From the NCBI GenBank assembly GCA_004322275.1, contig SCTA01000015.1:20347-84346 (forward strand): a stretch of DNA of 64,000 nucleotides. The letters are read 5' to 3'. The DNA is from a bacterium. GTDB lineage: Bacteria > Desulfobacterota > Deferrisomatia > Deferrisomatales > BM512. The notes under the pieces are model-generated. The model did not search any database and was not told where the DNA came from. It saw only the letters and a program-made list of their open reading frames with translations. Numbering within the stretch: position 1 is the stretch's first letter; every line of letters starts with the position of its first letter. The position numbers and the translations under genes were made by a program. This document shows positions 1 to 8,458 of the stretch, piece by piece.

Positions 1-92
1 TGAGAGCCTTTATTCGGGCCGACAAACCCCAGACCAAAGGCCTTGAATTTTTCGTCGCCGGTTGCCGCTTCCGTGTTGTTGAATCCGCCCAT
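1..92 (-). CDS. 5' end of an unidentified gene (partial)
   Basis: The first 30 codons of a minus-strand gene that runs off the window. The ATG lies at 92-90 and is preceded at a good distance by AAAAGGAG. The visible N-terminus starts MGGFNNTEAATGDEKFKAFG and is soluble and glycine-rich, with no signal peptide. It is too short to identify. It lies outside the tRNA-Glu-flanked segment, so it probably belongs to the resident chromosome. Confidence 0.55.
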   Translation of the reverse strand, partial: MGGFNNTEAATGDEKFKAFGLGFVGPNKGS

Positions 93-282
93 CTTTTCTC
101 CTTTTATCCCGCTTGGAGGAATTTTTCATCACTCCAAAGAGTGAATTTTTTAGACATTGTTATGGTATCTCCGAAGCGGGTTCACGCGCCTGGAAATATA
201 AACATTATTTAGCCAGTGATTACGGTGAGTTATAATATTTTGGGTTCATGAGGTTTTATTTGGGCGTTTAGCGGGTAGTGAC
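93..282. other. Intergenic region, promoter side of the partial gene
   Basis: AT-rich upstream DNA of the minus-strand partial gene. It should carry that gene's promoter, but I see no unambiguous -35/-10 pair. No ORF or RNA gene is supported here. Confidence 0.4.
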
Positions 283-373
283 AAAAGCAAAAGGGCCAAA
301 CCGCTCGCGCGACTTGGCCCTTTCTTTATAGTGGCGTCCCCAAGGGGATTGAACCCTGTCGTCGGCGTGAAAG
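283..373 (-). repeat. Decayed copy of tRNA-Glu 3' half plus its terminator (candidate att site)
   Basis: About 90 bp nearly identical to 5007-5100, which holds the 3' half of the intact tRNA-Glu and its terminator. Bases 332-373 match the acceptor stem, T-arm and part of the anticodon arm. They lack one T and one C compared with the intact gene, and the D-arm and 5' acceptor strand are missing, so this is not a functional tRNA. The terminator hairpin is copied too, at 290-323 (AAAGGGCCA...TTGGCCCTTT). Integration into a tRNA 3' end typically leaves one intact gene and one such fragment. A decayed tandem duplication would look similar. Confidence 0.8.
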
Positions 374-402
374 AATGAGCGGAAACTTAATCTATTCCTG
401 AA

Positions 403-576
403 TTATCTAAGAGCACTTGCAATATTCGCCAGTGATTCCGCTGCGATAATTTTTTTCCGAAATTCAATGGCGGAGGCAGGTGCCCAGATATTAAGGTAGC
501 CCAGACCCTTTAACGCAGAAAAACACGTAGTTGATGCGTCTCCTGCCCGGTCTTCATGCCGTTTGATGCCATGTGT
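403..576 (-). pseudogene. Possible C-terminal gene remnant, unrecognised
   Basis: An open frame of 57 codons without a start codon, ending at the TAA complementary to 403-405. The predicted tail (...STTCFSALKGLGYLNIWAP, then a helical Lys/Ala-rich end) reads like real coding sequence, but I recognise no family. It sits between the tRNA-Glu fragment and the AraC gene, where an integrase might be expected; nothing in it resembles the R-H-R-Y signature of tyrosine recombinases. It may be spurious. Confidence 0.25.
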
Positions 577-594
577 TTAATCAATAAAGTGGTT

Positions 595-1518
595 TTATGC
601 CGTCGCAACGGCCATTTGGCGCAAGTTCGTGATGTCCCGCAGTGGCGGGGCTCCGAACAGGCGATTGTATTCGCGGCTGAATTGCGAAGGGCTCTCGTAT
701 CCGACCTGAAACGCCGCGGATGAGGCGTCCAGATGTTCCGACAGCATTAAGCGCCTTGCTTCCTGAAGACGGAGCTGTTTCTGATATTGCAAAGGGCTAA
801 GGGCGGTCATCGAGCGGAAGTGGTGATGAAAGGTTGACGCGCTCATGTTGGCTTTTGAGGCCAGATCGTCAATGCGAAGCGGCTCCGTGAAATTACCCTT
901 CAGCCATTCGATCGCCCTCGCCACCTGTTGACTCTGACTGCCCGCCGAGGCAATCTGGCGCAGGCGCGCTCCTTGTTCCCCGACGAGCAAACGGTAGATT
1001 ATCTCGCGCTGGATTATGGGCGCAAGTATCGGTACGTCTCTTTCGTCGCCGAGAAGGTCGATTAAACGTGTAAAGGCTGTAATGAGATGCAAAGTTGCCT
1101 CGCCGGTCGCCATTCCGCGGTCTGACCGCTGCGCGCGCGGCGGGGGAAGATTGCTGTCCACCATCATCTGAGAGATCTCGCGCAGGTCGAGCTTCAGCCG
1201 AAGCCCCAGGTAAGGCTTCTCCCGGCTCGCATCGATAATCTGCACAACCGTGGGCAGATGCACCGACGTAACGAGATAGCGGTGCGCGTCATACACGAAG
1301 GTGTCTTCTCCCAGCAGGACGCGCTTGGCCCCTTGGGCTGCCACGCAAATGCTGGGTTCATACATGCCGCTGATGGGCTCCGTCGGCTCGTCCCTCCTGA
1401 AAAGCGACAGTCCCGGAACAGCGGTTACTTGTTGCTCGCCTCCATCGGTCCATCGGGCAATGCTCTCCCGGAAGACCGCTAGCGCAGTTTCAGTGTTATT
1501 GTTCTCTATTTCCCTCAT
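595..1518 (-). CDS. AraC-family transcriptional regulator
   Basis: A DNA-binding regulator of 307 residues. The N-terminal half (about 30-185) matches the AraC_N cupin-like domain often found in regulators of aldo/keto reductase and short-chain oxidoreductase genes. The C-terminal 100 residues hold the double helix-turn-helix: first HTH around RIDDLASKANMSASTFHHHF, then the typical AraC signature SPLQYQKQLRLQEARRLM and GYESPSQFSREYNRLFG. I chose the ATG at 1518 (MREIENNN) because GGAGAAGAT lies directly upstream; two longer in-frame starts have poorer ribosome sites. It is transcribed divergently from the DUF362/aldo-keto reductase/flavodoxin genes and probably controls them through the 1519-1731 gap. 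The effector is unknown. Confidence 0.88.
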   Translation of the reverse strand: MREIENNNTETALAVFRESIARWTDGGEQQVTAVPGLSLFRRDEPTEPISGMYEPSICVAAQGAKRVLLGEDTFVYDAHRYLVTSVHLPTVVQIIDASREKPYLGLRLKLDLREISQMMVDSNLPPPRAQRSDRGMATGEATLHLITAFTRLIDLLGDERDVPILAPIIQREIIYRLLVGEQGARLRQIASAGSQSQQVARAIEWLKGNFTEPLRIDDLASKANMSASTFHHHFRSMTALSPLQYQKQLRLQEARRLMLSEHLDASSAAFQVGYESPSQFSREYNRLFGAPPLRDITNLRQMAVATA

Positions 1519-1731
1519 ATCTTCTCCATTTTTCATGTCTTTTGCTCGACATGAGCCTACCTGGCCCCGCTCCTCGTGACAACACCTATCCAAGGTTCCG
1601 CACGATTAGGCAAGAATAGAACAGTATCGGTCTACCTGCCTTCACTCGCCATGAGTTAGCTTTTAGCCGGTGATGAAGGAGCCGGACACTCCTGGTGATT
1701 AGGATCGCCTATTCTTGGAGGGTAATGAAGA
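1519..1731. promoter_or_regulatory. Divergent intergenic control region
   Basis: 213 bp between the AraC start and the DUF362 start. By arrangement it should hold both promoters and the AraC operator. I find no convincing -10/-35 pair or clear direct repeats by eye. A GGAGGG ribosome site at about 1717-1722 and a second purine-rich stretch precede the ATG at 1732. Confidence 0.4.
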
Positions 1732-2709
1732 ATGTCAGAGCAAATATCGCGTCGCAGATTTCTGAGAAACAGCGTAGTAGTCCTGGGAGCCGCCGCCCTG
1801 TCGGTCAACGGCCTTGGCAAGGTGTTTGCAAGGGAGCCTGATAAATCCAAAGTATTCTTTACGAATGAAATAAATCCAGACGGCCTGTTAAGGGTCTATT
1901 CAAAGATCAATCAGGGCATCGCCGGTAAAGTAGCGATAAAGATGCACACCGGCGAACCGAACGGACCGAATATCCTGCCGCGGGACATGGTCAAAGCACT
2001 GCAGCAGCAAATCCCGAACAGCAATCTGGTGGAGACGAACACCCTCTACAAGGGTAAGCGGTATACTACAGCGGATTATCGCGAAACCCTGAAGATCAAC
2101 GGCTGGGATTTTTGCACCGTGGACATCATGGACGAGGACGGGGGTGTGATGATCCCGGTAAAGGGCGGGAGGCATTTTACGGAAATGTCGGTCGGCAAGA
2201 ACATGCCGGGTTACGACTCGATGGTGGTGCTGACCCACTTCAAGGGGCATGCAATGGGCGGCTTCGGCGGTTCGATGAAGAATATCGCCATCGGCTGCGC
2301 CGACGGGCCGGTAGGCAAAAAAATGGTGCACGCCGCCCCTGATAATGACGATTACCAGAGCTGGCTCAAGGGCGAACCCTTTCAGGAGAACATGGTGGAG
2401 TCGGCGAAAGCCACCATAGATCATTTCGGCAAGAGGATCGTTTTTATAAATGTGCTGCGCAATATGTCCGTTGACTGCGACTGCGCTGGCGTCAGCGCCG
2501 CCCCGGTAAAGGCGCGCGACATAGGCGTCCTTGCCTCCGCCGATCTTCTGGCCGTCGATAAGGCCTCCATCGACCTTGTCTATAAGTTGCCCGAAGAAGA
2601 GCTTCACGACCTCAGGGAGCGCATCGAGTCCCGTCAGGGCCTGCGCCAGCTGTCATACATGAAAGAAATGAAAATGGGTAACGACCAGTACGATTTGATC
2701 GCGGTCTAA
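1732..2709 (+). CDS. Tat-exported DUF362 domain protein
   Basis: 325 residues. The N-terminus has a twin-arginine signal (SRRRFLRN at about 6-13, then a hydrophobic AAALSVNGLG stretch), so it is probably exported folded to the periplasm with a cofactor. The mature part matches DUF362 proteins: an IAGKVAIKMHTGEP-type segment, a central HFKGHAMGGFGGSMKN motif, and a cysteine pair in DCDCAGVSAAP. DUF362 proteins often bind Fe-S clusters, but no 4Fe-4S CxxCxxCxxxC motif is present here. The reaction is unknown. It leads a plus-strand group with aldo/keto reductase and flavodoxin genes, which suggests a redox role. The group is probably controlled by the divergent AraC regulator. Confidence 0.8.
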   Translation: MSEQISRRRFLRNSVVVLGAAALSVNGLGKVFAREPDKSKVFFTNEINPDGLLRVYSKINQGIAGKVAIKMHTGEPNGPNILPRDMVKALQQQIPNSNLVETNTLYKGKRYTTADYRETLKINGWDFCTVDIMDEDGGVMIPVKGGRHFTEMSVGKNMPGYDSMVVLTHFKGHAMGGFGGSMKNIAIGCADGPVGKKMVHAAPDNDDYQSWLKGEPFQENMVESAKATIDHFGKRIVFINVLRNMSVDCDCAGVSAAPVKARDIGVLASADLLAVDKASIDLVYKLPEEELHDLRERIESRQGLRQLSYMKEMKMGNDQYDLIAV

Positions 2710-2955
<246 letters not shown>

Positions 2956-3034
2956 AAGTCTCGGCTTACGGTCGTAGAGTTGACAAGAATGATGCTCTTG
3001 AGCTGATAAGAACCGCTAATGGAGGAACCACGAC

Positions 3035-4243
3035 ATGAATAGCACACAAAACGACTGCGCGCTTGAAGGCGGCCCCGTCACACTGGATCGACGGAAGTTT
3101 CTTGTCGCAGGAGCAGGACTAGCCGCAGCCGCGTTGCTGCCTCATATTTCTGCTGCTGCGCAATCTCTGGAGGGTTCTGCTGCCATCGGGAGCACAGGCG
3201 CTGTCCGTCCTCCTCAGTCCTCGATCCTCGGGAGCCGCAAGCTCGGCAAACTCGAAGTGTCGAGCATCGGACTCGGCGTTCAGAACATGAGCCGCAAATA
3301 CGACACCACAGTGCCTTACCGACCGGAAATGATTAAGGTCATCCGCGCCGCTTTCGATAGTGGCGTCACTTTCTTTGACGCGGCAGAGGCGTACGGTCCC
3401 TTCGAGGTGGAACGCATCTTGGGTGAGGGGGTGGCTCCTTTCCGCGATAAGGTTGTGATCGCAACGAAATTCGGCTGGAACATCGATCAGGAAACCGGCA
3501 AGCGTCTTCCGGGACTTAACAGCCGCCCGGAGCATGTCAAGCTGGTAGTCGAAGCCATGCTCAAGCGCCTTCGGACTGATCGCATCGATCTTCTTTATCA
3601 GCACCGAGTCGACCCGGAGGTCCCTATTGAAGACGTCGCCGGTGCAGTCAAGGAGTTGATGGGTCAAGGCAAAATACTGCATTGGGGCCTTTCCGAGATG
3701 GGGATTCAGACCCTGCGGCGCGCTCATGCCGAACAATCCGTCACCGCAGTCCAGAGCGAGTATTCCATGCTATGGCGCGGACCAGAGAAGGAAGCGATCC
3801 CGACGTGCGAGGAACTTGGCATAGGCTTTGTGCCTTGGAGTCCCCTCGGTGTCCAGTTCCTGACTGGTTGGATCGATGCAAGCACCCGGTTTGCTCCCGG
3901 TGACTTTCGAGGCACTGAGACCCGGTTCGCGCCGGAGAATCTGCAGCAGAACCTTGCGCTCGTTGAAATGCTGAAGAAATGGGCTGAACGAAAGAGTGCA
4001 ACCCCCGCGCAAATTGCGCTGGCCTGGCTGATGGCACAGAAGCCTTGGATCGTGCCGATCCCCGGAACGACACATGAGGAGCATATGCGCCAGAATATCG
4101 GCGCTGCTGCTGTTAGTTTTACCCCTGCCGAACTGACTGAATTGAATGAGGCTGTAGCAACGATCGAAATCCTGGGGCAGCGCCTCCCGGACGCAGTACA
4201 AGCTTTTTCTGATGTAGAAGCTCCCCTAAGGAACCCGAAATGA
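3035..4243 (+). CDS. Tat-exported aldo/keto reductase
   Basis: An NAD(P)H-dependent aldo/keto reductase of 402 residues with the complete catalytic tetrad: D115 and Y120 in FFDAAEAYG, K145 in ATKFG, and H190 in YQHRVD. A twin-arginine signal precedes the TIM barrel (LDRRKFLVAGAGLAAAALL, residues 17-35), so it is probably exported folded to the periplasm. That location is unusual for an NADPH enzyme, although a known subgroup has such signals. GGAGGAACC precedes the ATG. Its stop overlaps the flavodoxin start by four bases, so the two are translationally coupled. The substrate cannot be predicted; the family reduces many aldehydes, ketones and quinones. Confidence 0.9.
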   Translation: MNSTQNDCALEGGPVTLDRRKFLVAGAGLAAAALLPHISAAAQSLEGSAAIGSTGAVRPPQSSILGSRKLGKLEVSSIGLGVQNMSRKYDTTVPYRPEMIKVIRAAFDSGVTFFDAAEAYGPFEVERILGEGVAPFRDKVVIATKFGWNIDQETGKRLPGLNSRPEHVKLVVEAMLKRLRTDRIDLLYQHRVDPEVPIEDVAGAVKELMGQGKILHWGLSEMGIQTLRRAHAEQSVTAVQSEYSMLWRGPEKEAIPTCEELGIGFVPWSPLGVQFLTGWIDASTRFAPGDFRGTETRFAPENLQQNLALVEMLKKWAERKSATPAQIALAWLMAQKPWIVPIPGTTHEEHMRQNIGAAAVSFTPAELTELNEAVATIEILGQRLPDAVQAFSDVEAPLRNPK

Positions 4244-4761
4244 AAAAACTGATCGCGTTCTACTCCCGTCCGGGAATGAACTTCGTGAATGGCAACATCG
4301 TGAATCTGCCGGTTGGAAATACGGAAGTAGCCGCTAAAATTATCCAGAACCTGACGGGCGCTGATCTATTCAGGATCGATACCGTTATGGTATATCCGGT
4401 CGGCTATGAAGAAACGACCGAGGTGGCGAAGGAGGAACTGCGCCAAAATGCCCGTCCCGAGCTCGCGGGACATGTGGAGAACATGGGGGACTACGGCGTG
4501 ATATATCTAGGATACCCCAACTGGTGGGGGACGATGCCGATGGCAGTTTTTACTTTTCTGGAGGAGTACGACTTCGCAGGAAAAACAATAATCCCTTTAT
4601 GCACCCACGAAGGTAGCGGGATGGGTCGCAGCGAAAAAGACATTCGGAAGCTTTGTCCTAACGCCAATGTACTCAAAGGACTCCCTGTAAAAGGAAGCAA
4701 GGTCCAAAAAGCCGATGACGAAATTGTTAGTTGGCTCAAGCAATTGAGGGAAGTTAACTGA
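4240..4761 (+). CDS. Flavodoxin family protein
   Basis: A 173-residue flavodoxin-fold protein, probably FMN-binding. The N-terminal FMN phosphate loop region (IAFYSRPG) is followed by NGNIVNLPVGNTEVAAKII, and then by the conserved GYPNWWGTMPMAVFTFLEEYDFAGK segment typical of the flavodoxin_4 group. No signal peptide is seen, so it should be cytoplasmic, unlike its two Tat-exported partners. It begins inside the stop codon of the aldo/keto reductase (ATGA overlap). It may supply or accept electrons for the neighbouring reductases, but that is inference. Confidence 0.88.
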   Translation: MKKLIAFYSRPGMNFVNGNIVNLPVGNTEVAAKIIQNLTGADLFRIDTVMVYPVGYEETTEVAKEELRQNARPELAGHVENMGDYGVIYLGYPNWWGTMPMAVFTFLEEYDFAGKTIIPLCTHEGSGMGRSEKDIRKLCPNANVLKGLPVKGSKVQKADDEIVSWLKQLREVN

Positions 4762-5006
4762 TATTCACGTATTTGATGGCTGTAGACGGAATCCGGGAGG
4801 GCCTCAAGGTCTGAATCCATAAGCCGCCGCTCCTTTCTCAAAATAAGTGCTGCTCCTGGAGCTTCACTGGCAATCGGCGCGAACTCCTCAATTGGATGCG
4901 AAACCAGGCACTCGCCGCTAGCGGCAGTCAAGGGGCCGGACTATTTTCAATTACCTAAGCCTGCAATTTTGCATTCATAATGCAAATTTACACGAGTCGG
5001 ATACGG
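4762..5006. other. Intergenic region at the island end
   Basis: 245 bp between the flavodoxin gene and the tRNA-Glu terminator. A minus-strand open frame covers 4740-4931, but it has no ribosome site, runs on into the flavodoxin gene in antisense, and matches no family I know; it may be a decayed gene or chance. Nothing else is supported. Confidence 0.35.
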
Positions 5007-5048
5007 AAAAAACAAAAGGGCCAAACCGCTTGCGCGATCTGGCCCTTT
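5007..5048 (-). terminator. Rho-independent terminator of tRNA-Glu
   Basis: Read on the minus strand, this is a 9-bp stem (AAAGGGCCA/TGGCCCTTT, 5015-5048) around a GC-rich loop, followed by TTTTGTTTTTT. It lies immediately past the CCA end of tRNA-Glu. An almost identical copy sits at 290-323. Confidence 0.85.
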
Positions 5049-5056
5049 CTTTATAG

Positions 5057-5134
5057 TGGCGTCCCCAAGGGGATTTGAACCCCTGTCGTCGGCGTGAAAG
5101 GCCGATGTCCTGGGCCGGGCTAGACGATGGGGAC
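5057..5134 (-). tRNA. tRNA-Glu (anticodon TTC)
   Basis: A complete cloverleaf on the minus strand: acceptor stem GTCCCCA/TGGGGAC, anticodon loop CTTTCAC with anticodon TTC, T-loop GTTCAAATC, and an encoded CCA end at 5059-5057. At 78 nt it is slightly long because of an enlarged D-loop. It decodes GAA/GAG. Its 3' half and terminator are duplicated at 283-373, so it may have served as an integration site. The matching synthetase gene gltX lies 30 kb downstream. Confidence 0.96.
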
Positions 5135-5306
5135 GTTTTTTTCGACTAGCAGCGAAGATATTTCTTGCCCGTGCCCCGCTGATGGAGGCGGGATAATACG
5201 TTATTCCAATTCCGTTGTGAAGAGAAAAATTCCCGCGCCGCCTCTTTTTTGATAACTTCACCCGCGCCGGGGGTTTTCGCCGGTCTTCGCGCCTTTGTGG
5301 CGGTTG

Positions 5307-5335
5307 TTGACAGCCGCCCTCCCGGCTTTTAAACT
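5307..5335 (+). promoter_or_regulatory. Sigma-70-like promoter for mltG
   Basis: TTGACA at 5307-5312 and TAAACT at 5330-5335 with a 17-bp spacer, about 90 bp before the mltG start. It is the only strong hexamer pair in the 5135-5423 gap. Confidence 0.65.
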
Positions 5336-5423
5336 GCGGGTAATCATCGAGCTGCGCAACTATGCTGCGTGAGCTTTGGCCGAGGGAGGCTGCAACCTTG
5401 AACCACTCTTTTGGGGCGTGACG

Positions 5424-6431
5424 ATGCGTTTTCTAAGGACAAGAGCGCAGAGGTTTATCCTCGCGGCCTTTATTTTGCTCCTCGCCCTTTCGAGCTGGTT
5501 CTATGTAAAGGTGTCGAACTATTACAACGCCGAAAGGGTGCTCGCCGCCCCTGTCTATATCGACGTTACCGAGGGAATGGGCGCGAAGTCGCTTGCGAAA
5601 CTGCTGGCGAAGTCGGGGGCGGGGCCGTGGGAGCTGGGCAACACCCTTTCCATGCGCCTTTACGGCAAGCCTTCGGGTTTCAAGGCCGGTCACTACTCCT
5701 TCGCGGGCACGATGACGCTCAGGCAGATGCTTTCGGACATTTACGCCGGGCGCGTCTCTATGGTGGACGTGACCTTTCCCGAGGGGTACACCCTTCGCCA
5801 GATGGCCCCGATACTCGAAGCGGCGGGGGTAACCGGCGCTGCCGGTTTCATAGCTGTCGCGACCGATCCCGCTACCCCGAGGCGTTTTGACCTGCCCGGC
5901 GACAGTCTCGAAGGGTTTTTGTTTCCCGACACCTACCGCTTCGCAAGGGGGCTAAAGCCCCTGAAGGTCGTCGAGGCGATGGTGGGCCGTTTCAAGGTCG
6001 TAGCGAAGGAGCTGGGCTTCATCGGGCGAGGTGACCTTTACCGCACGGTGATTCTCGCCTCCATCATCGAGAAGGAGACGGGGAAGGGAGAGGAAAGGCC
6101 GCTAATCGCCTCCGTCTTCGAGAACAGGCTTAAGATCGGGATGACCCTGGGCAGCGATCCGACGGTCATCTACGGAATCCCCGATTTCGACGGGAACCTG
6201 CGGAAGGTGGACCTCCTTCGGGACGCGCCTTATAATACATATGTAAGAAAGGGGCTGCCGCCCGGCCCCATCGCCAACCCGGGAAAAGAAAGTTTACAGG
6301 CGGTGCTGAATCCAGCCAAAACCAAGTATCTTTATTTCGTCGGCAAGGGCGACGGCAGCCACTATTTCTCCACCTCCCTTGCGGAGCACAACAGGGCGGT
6401 CAGCAAATACCAGTTGAAAGGTAAAAAGTGA
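5424..6431 (+). CDS. mltG: Endolytic murein transglycosylase MltG
   Basis: A YceG/MltG family protein of 335 residues from the ATG at 5424. An N-terminal membrane anchor (about 9-30) is followed by a periplasmic LysM-like region and the catalytic domain. The signature ILASIIEKETGKGEE contains the catalytic glutamate (EKETG), and FENRLKIGMTLGSDPTVIYG and YNTYVRKGLPPGPIANPG are family-typical. MltG cleaves nascent glycan strands at the membrane and so sets peptidoglycan chain length. A start 48 bp upstream is possible but adds a non-homologous tail. The stop overlaps the next gene's GTG start, so the two are coupled. Confidence 0.95.
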   Translation: MRFLRTRAQRFILAAFILLLALSSWFYVKVSNYYNAERVLAAPVYIDVTEGMGAKSLAKLLAKSGAGPWELGNTLSMRLYGKPSGFKAGHYSFAGTMTLRQMLSDIYAGRVSMVDVTFPEGYTLRQMAPILEAAGVTGAAGFIAVATDPATPRRFDLPGDSLEGFLFPDTYRFARGLKPLKVVEAMVGRFKVVAKELGFIGRGDLYRTVILASIIEKETGKGEERPLIASVFENRLKIGMTLGSDPTVIYGIPDFDGNLRKVDLLRDAPYNTYVRKGLPPGPIANPGKESLQAVLNPAKTKYLYFVGKGDGSHYFSTSLAEHNRAVSKYQLKGKK

Positions 6432-7075
6432 GATACATCCTCGCCTTTATCGCCCTTTTCGCGGCAGCCGGGAGCGTTTTCGCCCAGCAGAGCGGGTGGC
6501 GCGTGGCCGATTCGGTGAAGGCCAGGGTTGACGACACCGTCATCACCCAAAGCCAGCTTCGGTCTGAAGGCGAATTCGCCAGACTGGAAGGGGAACCGGG
6601 AATTCTCACCGACGTCGAGCTGCTTCGCAGGCTTGTCAGGAGAAGGCTCGTCGTAGCCGAGGCGACAAAGCTTAGAATGAGCGTTCCTCCCGAAGAGGTC
6701 AGGAAAGGCGTTGACAGACTCGCCGGGTTCGCCGGGGGTGAGGAAAAGCTCGCCGCCGTCGCCGGCGCTCTAGGGATGACTTCGGCGGATCTGGAAAGAA
6801 GGGCCGCCGACATGGCCCTTGTGGAGCGCTACCTTGGCTTCCGGCGGGAGTCCGCTTACGTTTCGGAATCCGAGGTGCGGGCATACGTCGCCAAAAATCC
6901 GGAAATCGCCGGTTCGAGACCCATTGCGAAGGTGCGCGACGAGGTGAGAGAGTTTCTGGCGGCGGAAAAGTACCGGGAGGAGCTGGACAGGTGGATTGAC
7001 AGGCAGTTAAACCTCGGCAGGGTGAGGATAATCCCGGTCGCGGAGGTATCCCCCGTCATTGAAAAACTCCGCTGA
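6428..7075 (+). CDS. SurA N-terminal-like periplasmic protein
   Basis: 215 residues starting at a GTG that overlaps the mltG stop. It has a cleavable signal peptide (RYILAFIALFAAAGSVFAQQ). The mature part starts DSVKARVDDTVITQSQL, the typical SurA/PpiD N-terminal chaperone helix pattern, and stays helical and charged to the end. No parvulin (PpiC) prolyl isomerase domain is present, so it would act only as a chaperone, if that. Partner and function are unknown. The pairing with mltG suggests a role in envelope assembly (inference). Confidence 0.72.
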   Translation: MRYILAFIALFAAAGSVFAQQSGWRVADSVKARVDDTVITQSQLRSEGEFARLEGEPGILTDVELLRRLVRRRLVVAEATKLRMSVPPEEVRKGVDRLAGFAGGEEKLAAVAGALGMTSADLERRAADMALVERYLGFRRESAYVSESEVRAYVAKNPEIAGSRPIAKVRDEVREFLAAEKYREELDRWIDRQLNLGRVRIIPVAEVSPVIEKLR

Positions 7076-7215
7076 CGAGATCGCTCCGTTTGTTATTTGG
7101 CGCCGCATCGCCGTTTTCAGTAAAAATACCCCGCAAGCCCCTCTCCACCTCATGCGAGGACTTGTCAATCCACAGATCCTGAATGTAGGGGCAAACCCTG
7201 AAGGGGAATTTTGCC

Positions 7216-7245
7216 TTTACAATTTTTTTGGCCCGGTGCTAGTCT
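7216..7245 (+). promoter_or_regulatory. Promoter for queD-folE2
   Basis: TTTACA at 7216-7221, an 18-bp spacer, and TAGTCT at 7240-7245, ending about 30 bp before the queD ATG. The 7076-7275 gap holds no preQ1-type riboswitch that I can recognise. Confidence 0.5.
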
Positions 7246-7275
7246 AAACGGTCGAAAAAAAACAAGGGAGTTTAT

Positions 7276-7647
7276 ATGTTTGAACTAAAGATAGAAGACC
7301 ATCTCGCCGCCGCGCACAATCTGCGCGAGTATGAAGGCGAATGTGAAGCCCTTCACGGGCACAACTGGAAGATAGAGGTGGTAGTCCGGGCCAGGGAACT
7401 CAACAGCATAGGCCTCGCCATAGATTTTCGGGATATCAAGTCGGCTACCACGGCGGTCCTCGACGGCCTCGACCACCGTTACCTTAACGAGGTCCCTCCC
7501 TTCGACAAGGTGAACCCCTCTTCGGAAAACATCGCCAGATACATCTACGAGGAGGTCGGGAGGAGACTTTCCGGCACCGGGGCGAAAATCCACAAGGTTA
7601 CCGCGTGGGAAAGCGAGAAGGCTTGTGCGAGTTACTTTGAAGAGTGA
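7276..7647 (+). CDS. queD: 6-carboxy-5,6,7,8-tetrahydropterin synthase QueD
   Basis: A 123-residue member of the 6-pyruvoyl-tetrahydropterin synthase fold. It converts 7,8-dihydroneopterin triphosphate to 6-carboxytetrahydropterin, the second step toward queuosine and other 7-deazapurines. Zinc ligands are H14, H27 and H29; C23 in CEALHGH gives the CxxxHGH pattern of QueD. GLDHRYLNE and the late TAWES motif complete the active site. A good GGGAG ribosome site precedes the ATG. It overlaps folE2 by 23 bp, and folE2 makes its substrate. A PTPS-like variant with another product cannot be fully excluded. Confidence 0.9.
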   Translation: MFELKIEDHLAAAHNLREYEGECEALHGHNWKIEVVVRARELNSIGLAIDFRDIKSATTAVLDGLDHRYLNEVPPFDKVNPSSENIARYIYEEVGRRLSGTGAKIHKVTAWESEKACASYFEE

Positions 7648-8455
7648 TTGCGAAGAGCTTGTAGACATACAGAGCACCAGCGACCACCGGCGGATAGAGA
7701 TCGACAAGGTAGGAGTAAAGAACATCACCTACCCCGTCACCCTGCTGGACAAGGCTCACGGCAAGCAGTCCACCGTGGCTACGGTGAACATGTACGTCGG
7801 GTTGCCCCACCACTTCAAGGGAACCCACATGAGCCGCTTCGTGGAGGTTTTAAACGAGCACCGCGAGGGGCTCAGAATCGGGAGTTTCCCGAAAATCCTC
7901 GAAAAGATGCTCGACCGGCTGGAAGCGGCCAGCGCGCACATAGAGATGCGCTTTCCCTATTTCGCTGAAAAGCTGGCGCCGGTGAGCAGGGAAAGCTCGA
8001 TTATGTCCTACGACTGCTCCTTCAAGGGCTCGCTTCGGGACGGGAAGTACGATCTTCTCGTAGGCGTTACGGTGCCCGCGACCAGCGTATGCCCTTGCTC
8101 CAAGGCGATAAGCGAAGCCGGGGCTCACAACCAGAGGTCTCTCATCACCCTCGAAGTGCGTTTCAAGGAGTTCGTCTGGATTGAAGACCTGATTACCTAC
8201 GTAGAGAGCAAGGCTTCCTGCGAGGTATACAGCCTCCTCAAGCGCGCCGACGAAAAGTACGTCACCGAAAAGGCTTACAACAATCCCAAGTTCGTGGAAG
8301 ACATCGTGCGCGACGTGGCTTACGGGCTGCTCAAGGACCCGAACATCACGTGGTTCTCCGTCGAGGCCGAAAACTTCGAGTCTATCCACAATCATAACGC
8401 TTACGCCCTGGTGGAGAAGTGGCCGGACTCCATCGATCGAAGGAAAGCCGGATAG
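7625..8455 (+). CDS. folE2: GTP cyclohydrolase FolE2 (type IB)
   Basis: 276 residues. It converts GTP to 7,8-dihydroneopterin triphosphate for folate and queuosine synthesis. The family signature around SVCPCSKAISEAGAHNQRS holds the conserved catalytic cysteine, and IEDLITYVESKASCEVYSLLKR is typical. FolE2 differs from FolE in metal use and can work without zinc. The start is a GTG inside queD; the preceding coding sequence acts as leader, so translation is probably coupled. FolE2 makes the substrate of QueD, and the overlapping pair supports a shared deazapurine/folate branch. Confidence 0.93.
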   Translation: MRVTLKSDCEELVDIQSTSDHRRIEIDKVGVKNITYPVTLLDKAHGKQSTVATVNMYVGLPHHFKGTHMSRFVEVLNEHREGLRIGSFPKILEKMLDRLEAASAHIEMRFPYFAEKLAPVSRESSIMSYDCSFKGSLRDGKYDLLVGVTVPATSVCPCSKAISEAGAHNQRSLITLEVRFKEFVWIEDLITYVESKASCEVYSLLKRADEKYVTEKAYNNPKFVEDIVRDVAYGLLKDPNITWFSVEAENFESIHNHNAYALVEKWPDSIDRRKAG

Positions 8456-8458
8456 ATT

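Noticed and set aside
332..373. A second functional tRNA-Glu
   Set aside because: The D-arm, the anticodon and the 5' acceptor strand are missing, and two bases are deleted in the T-arm.
7076..7275. A preQ1 riboswitch before queD
   Set aside because: No preQ1-I or preQ1-II core sequence could be found; only a promoter is visible.
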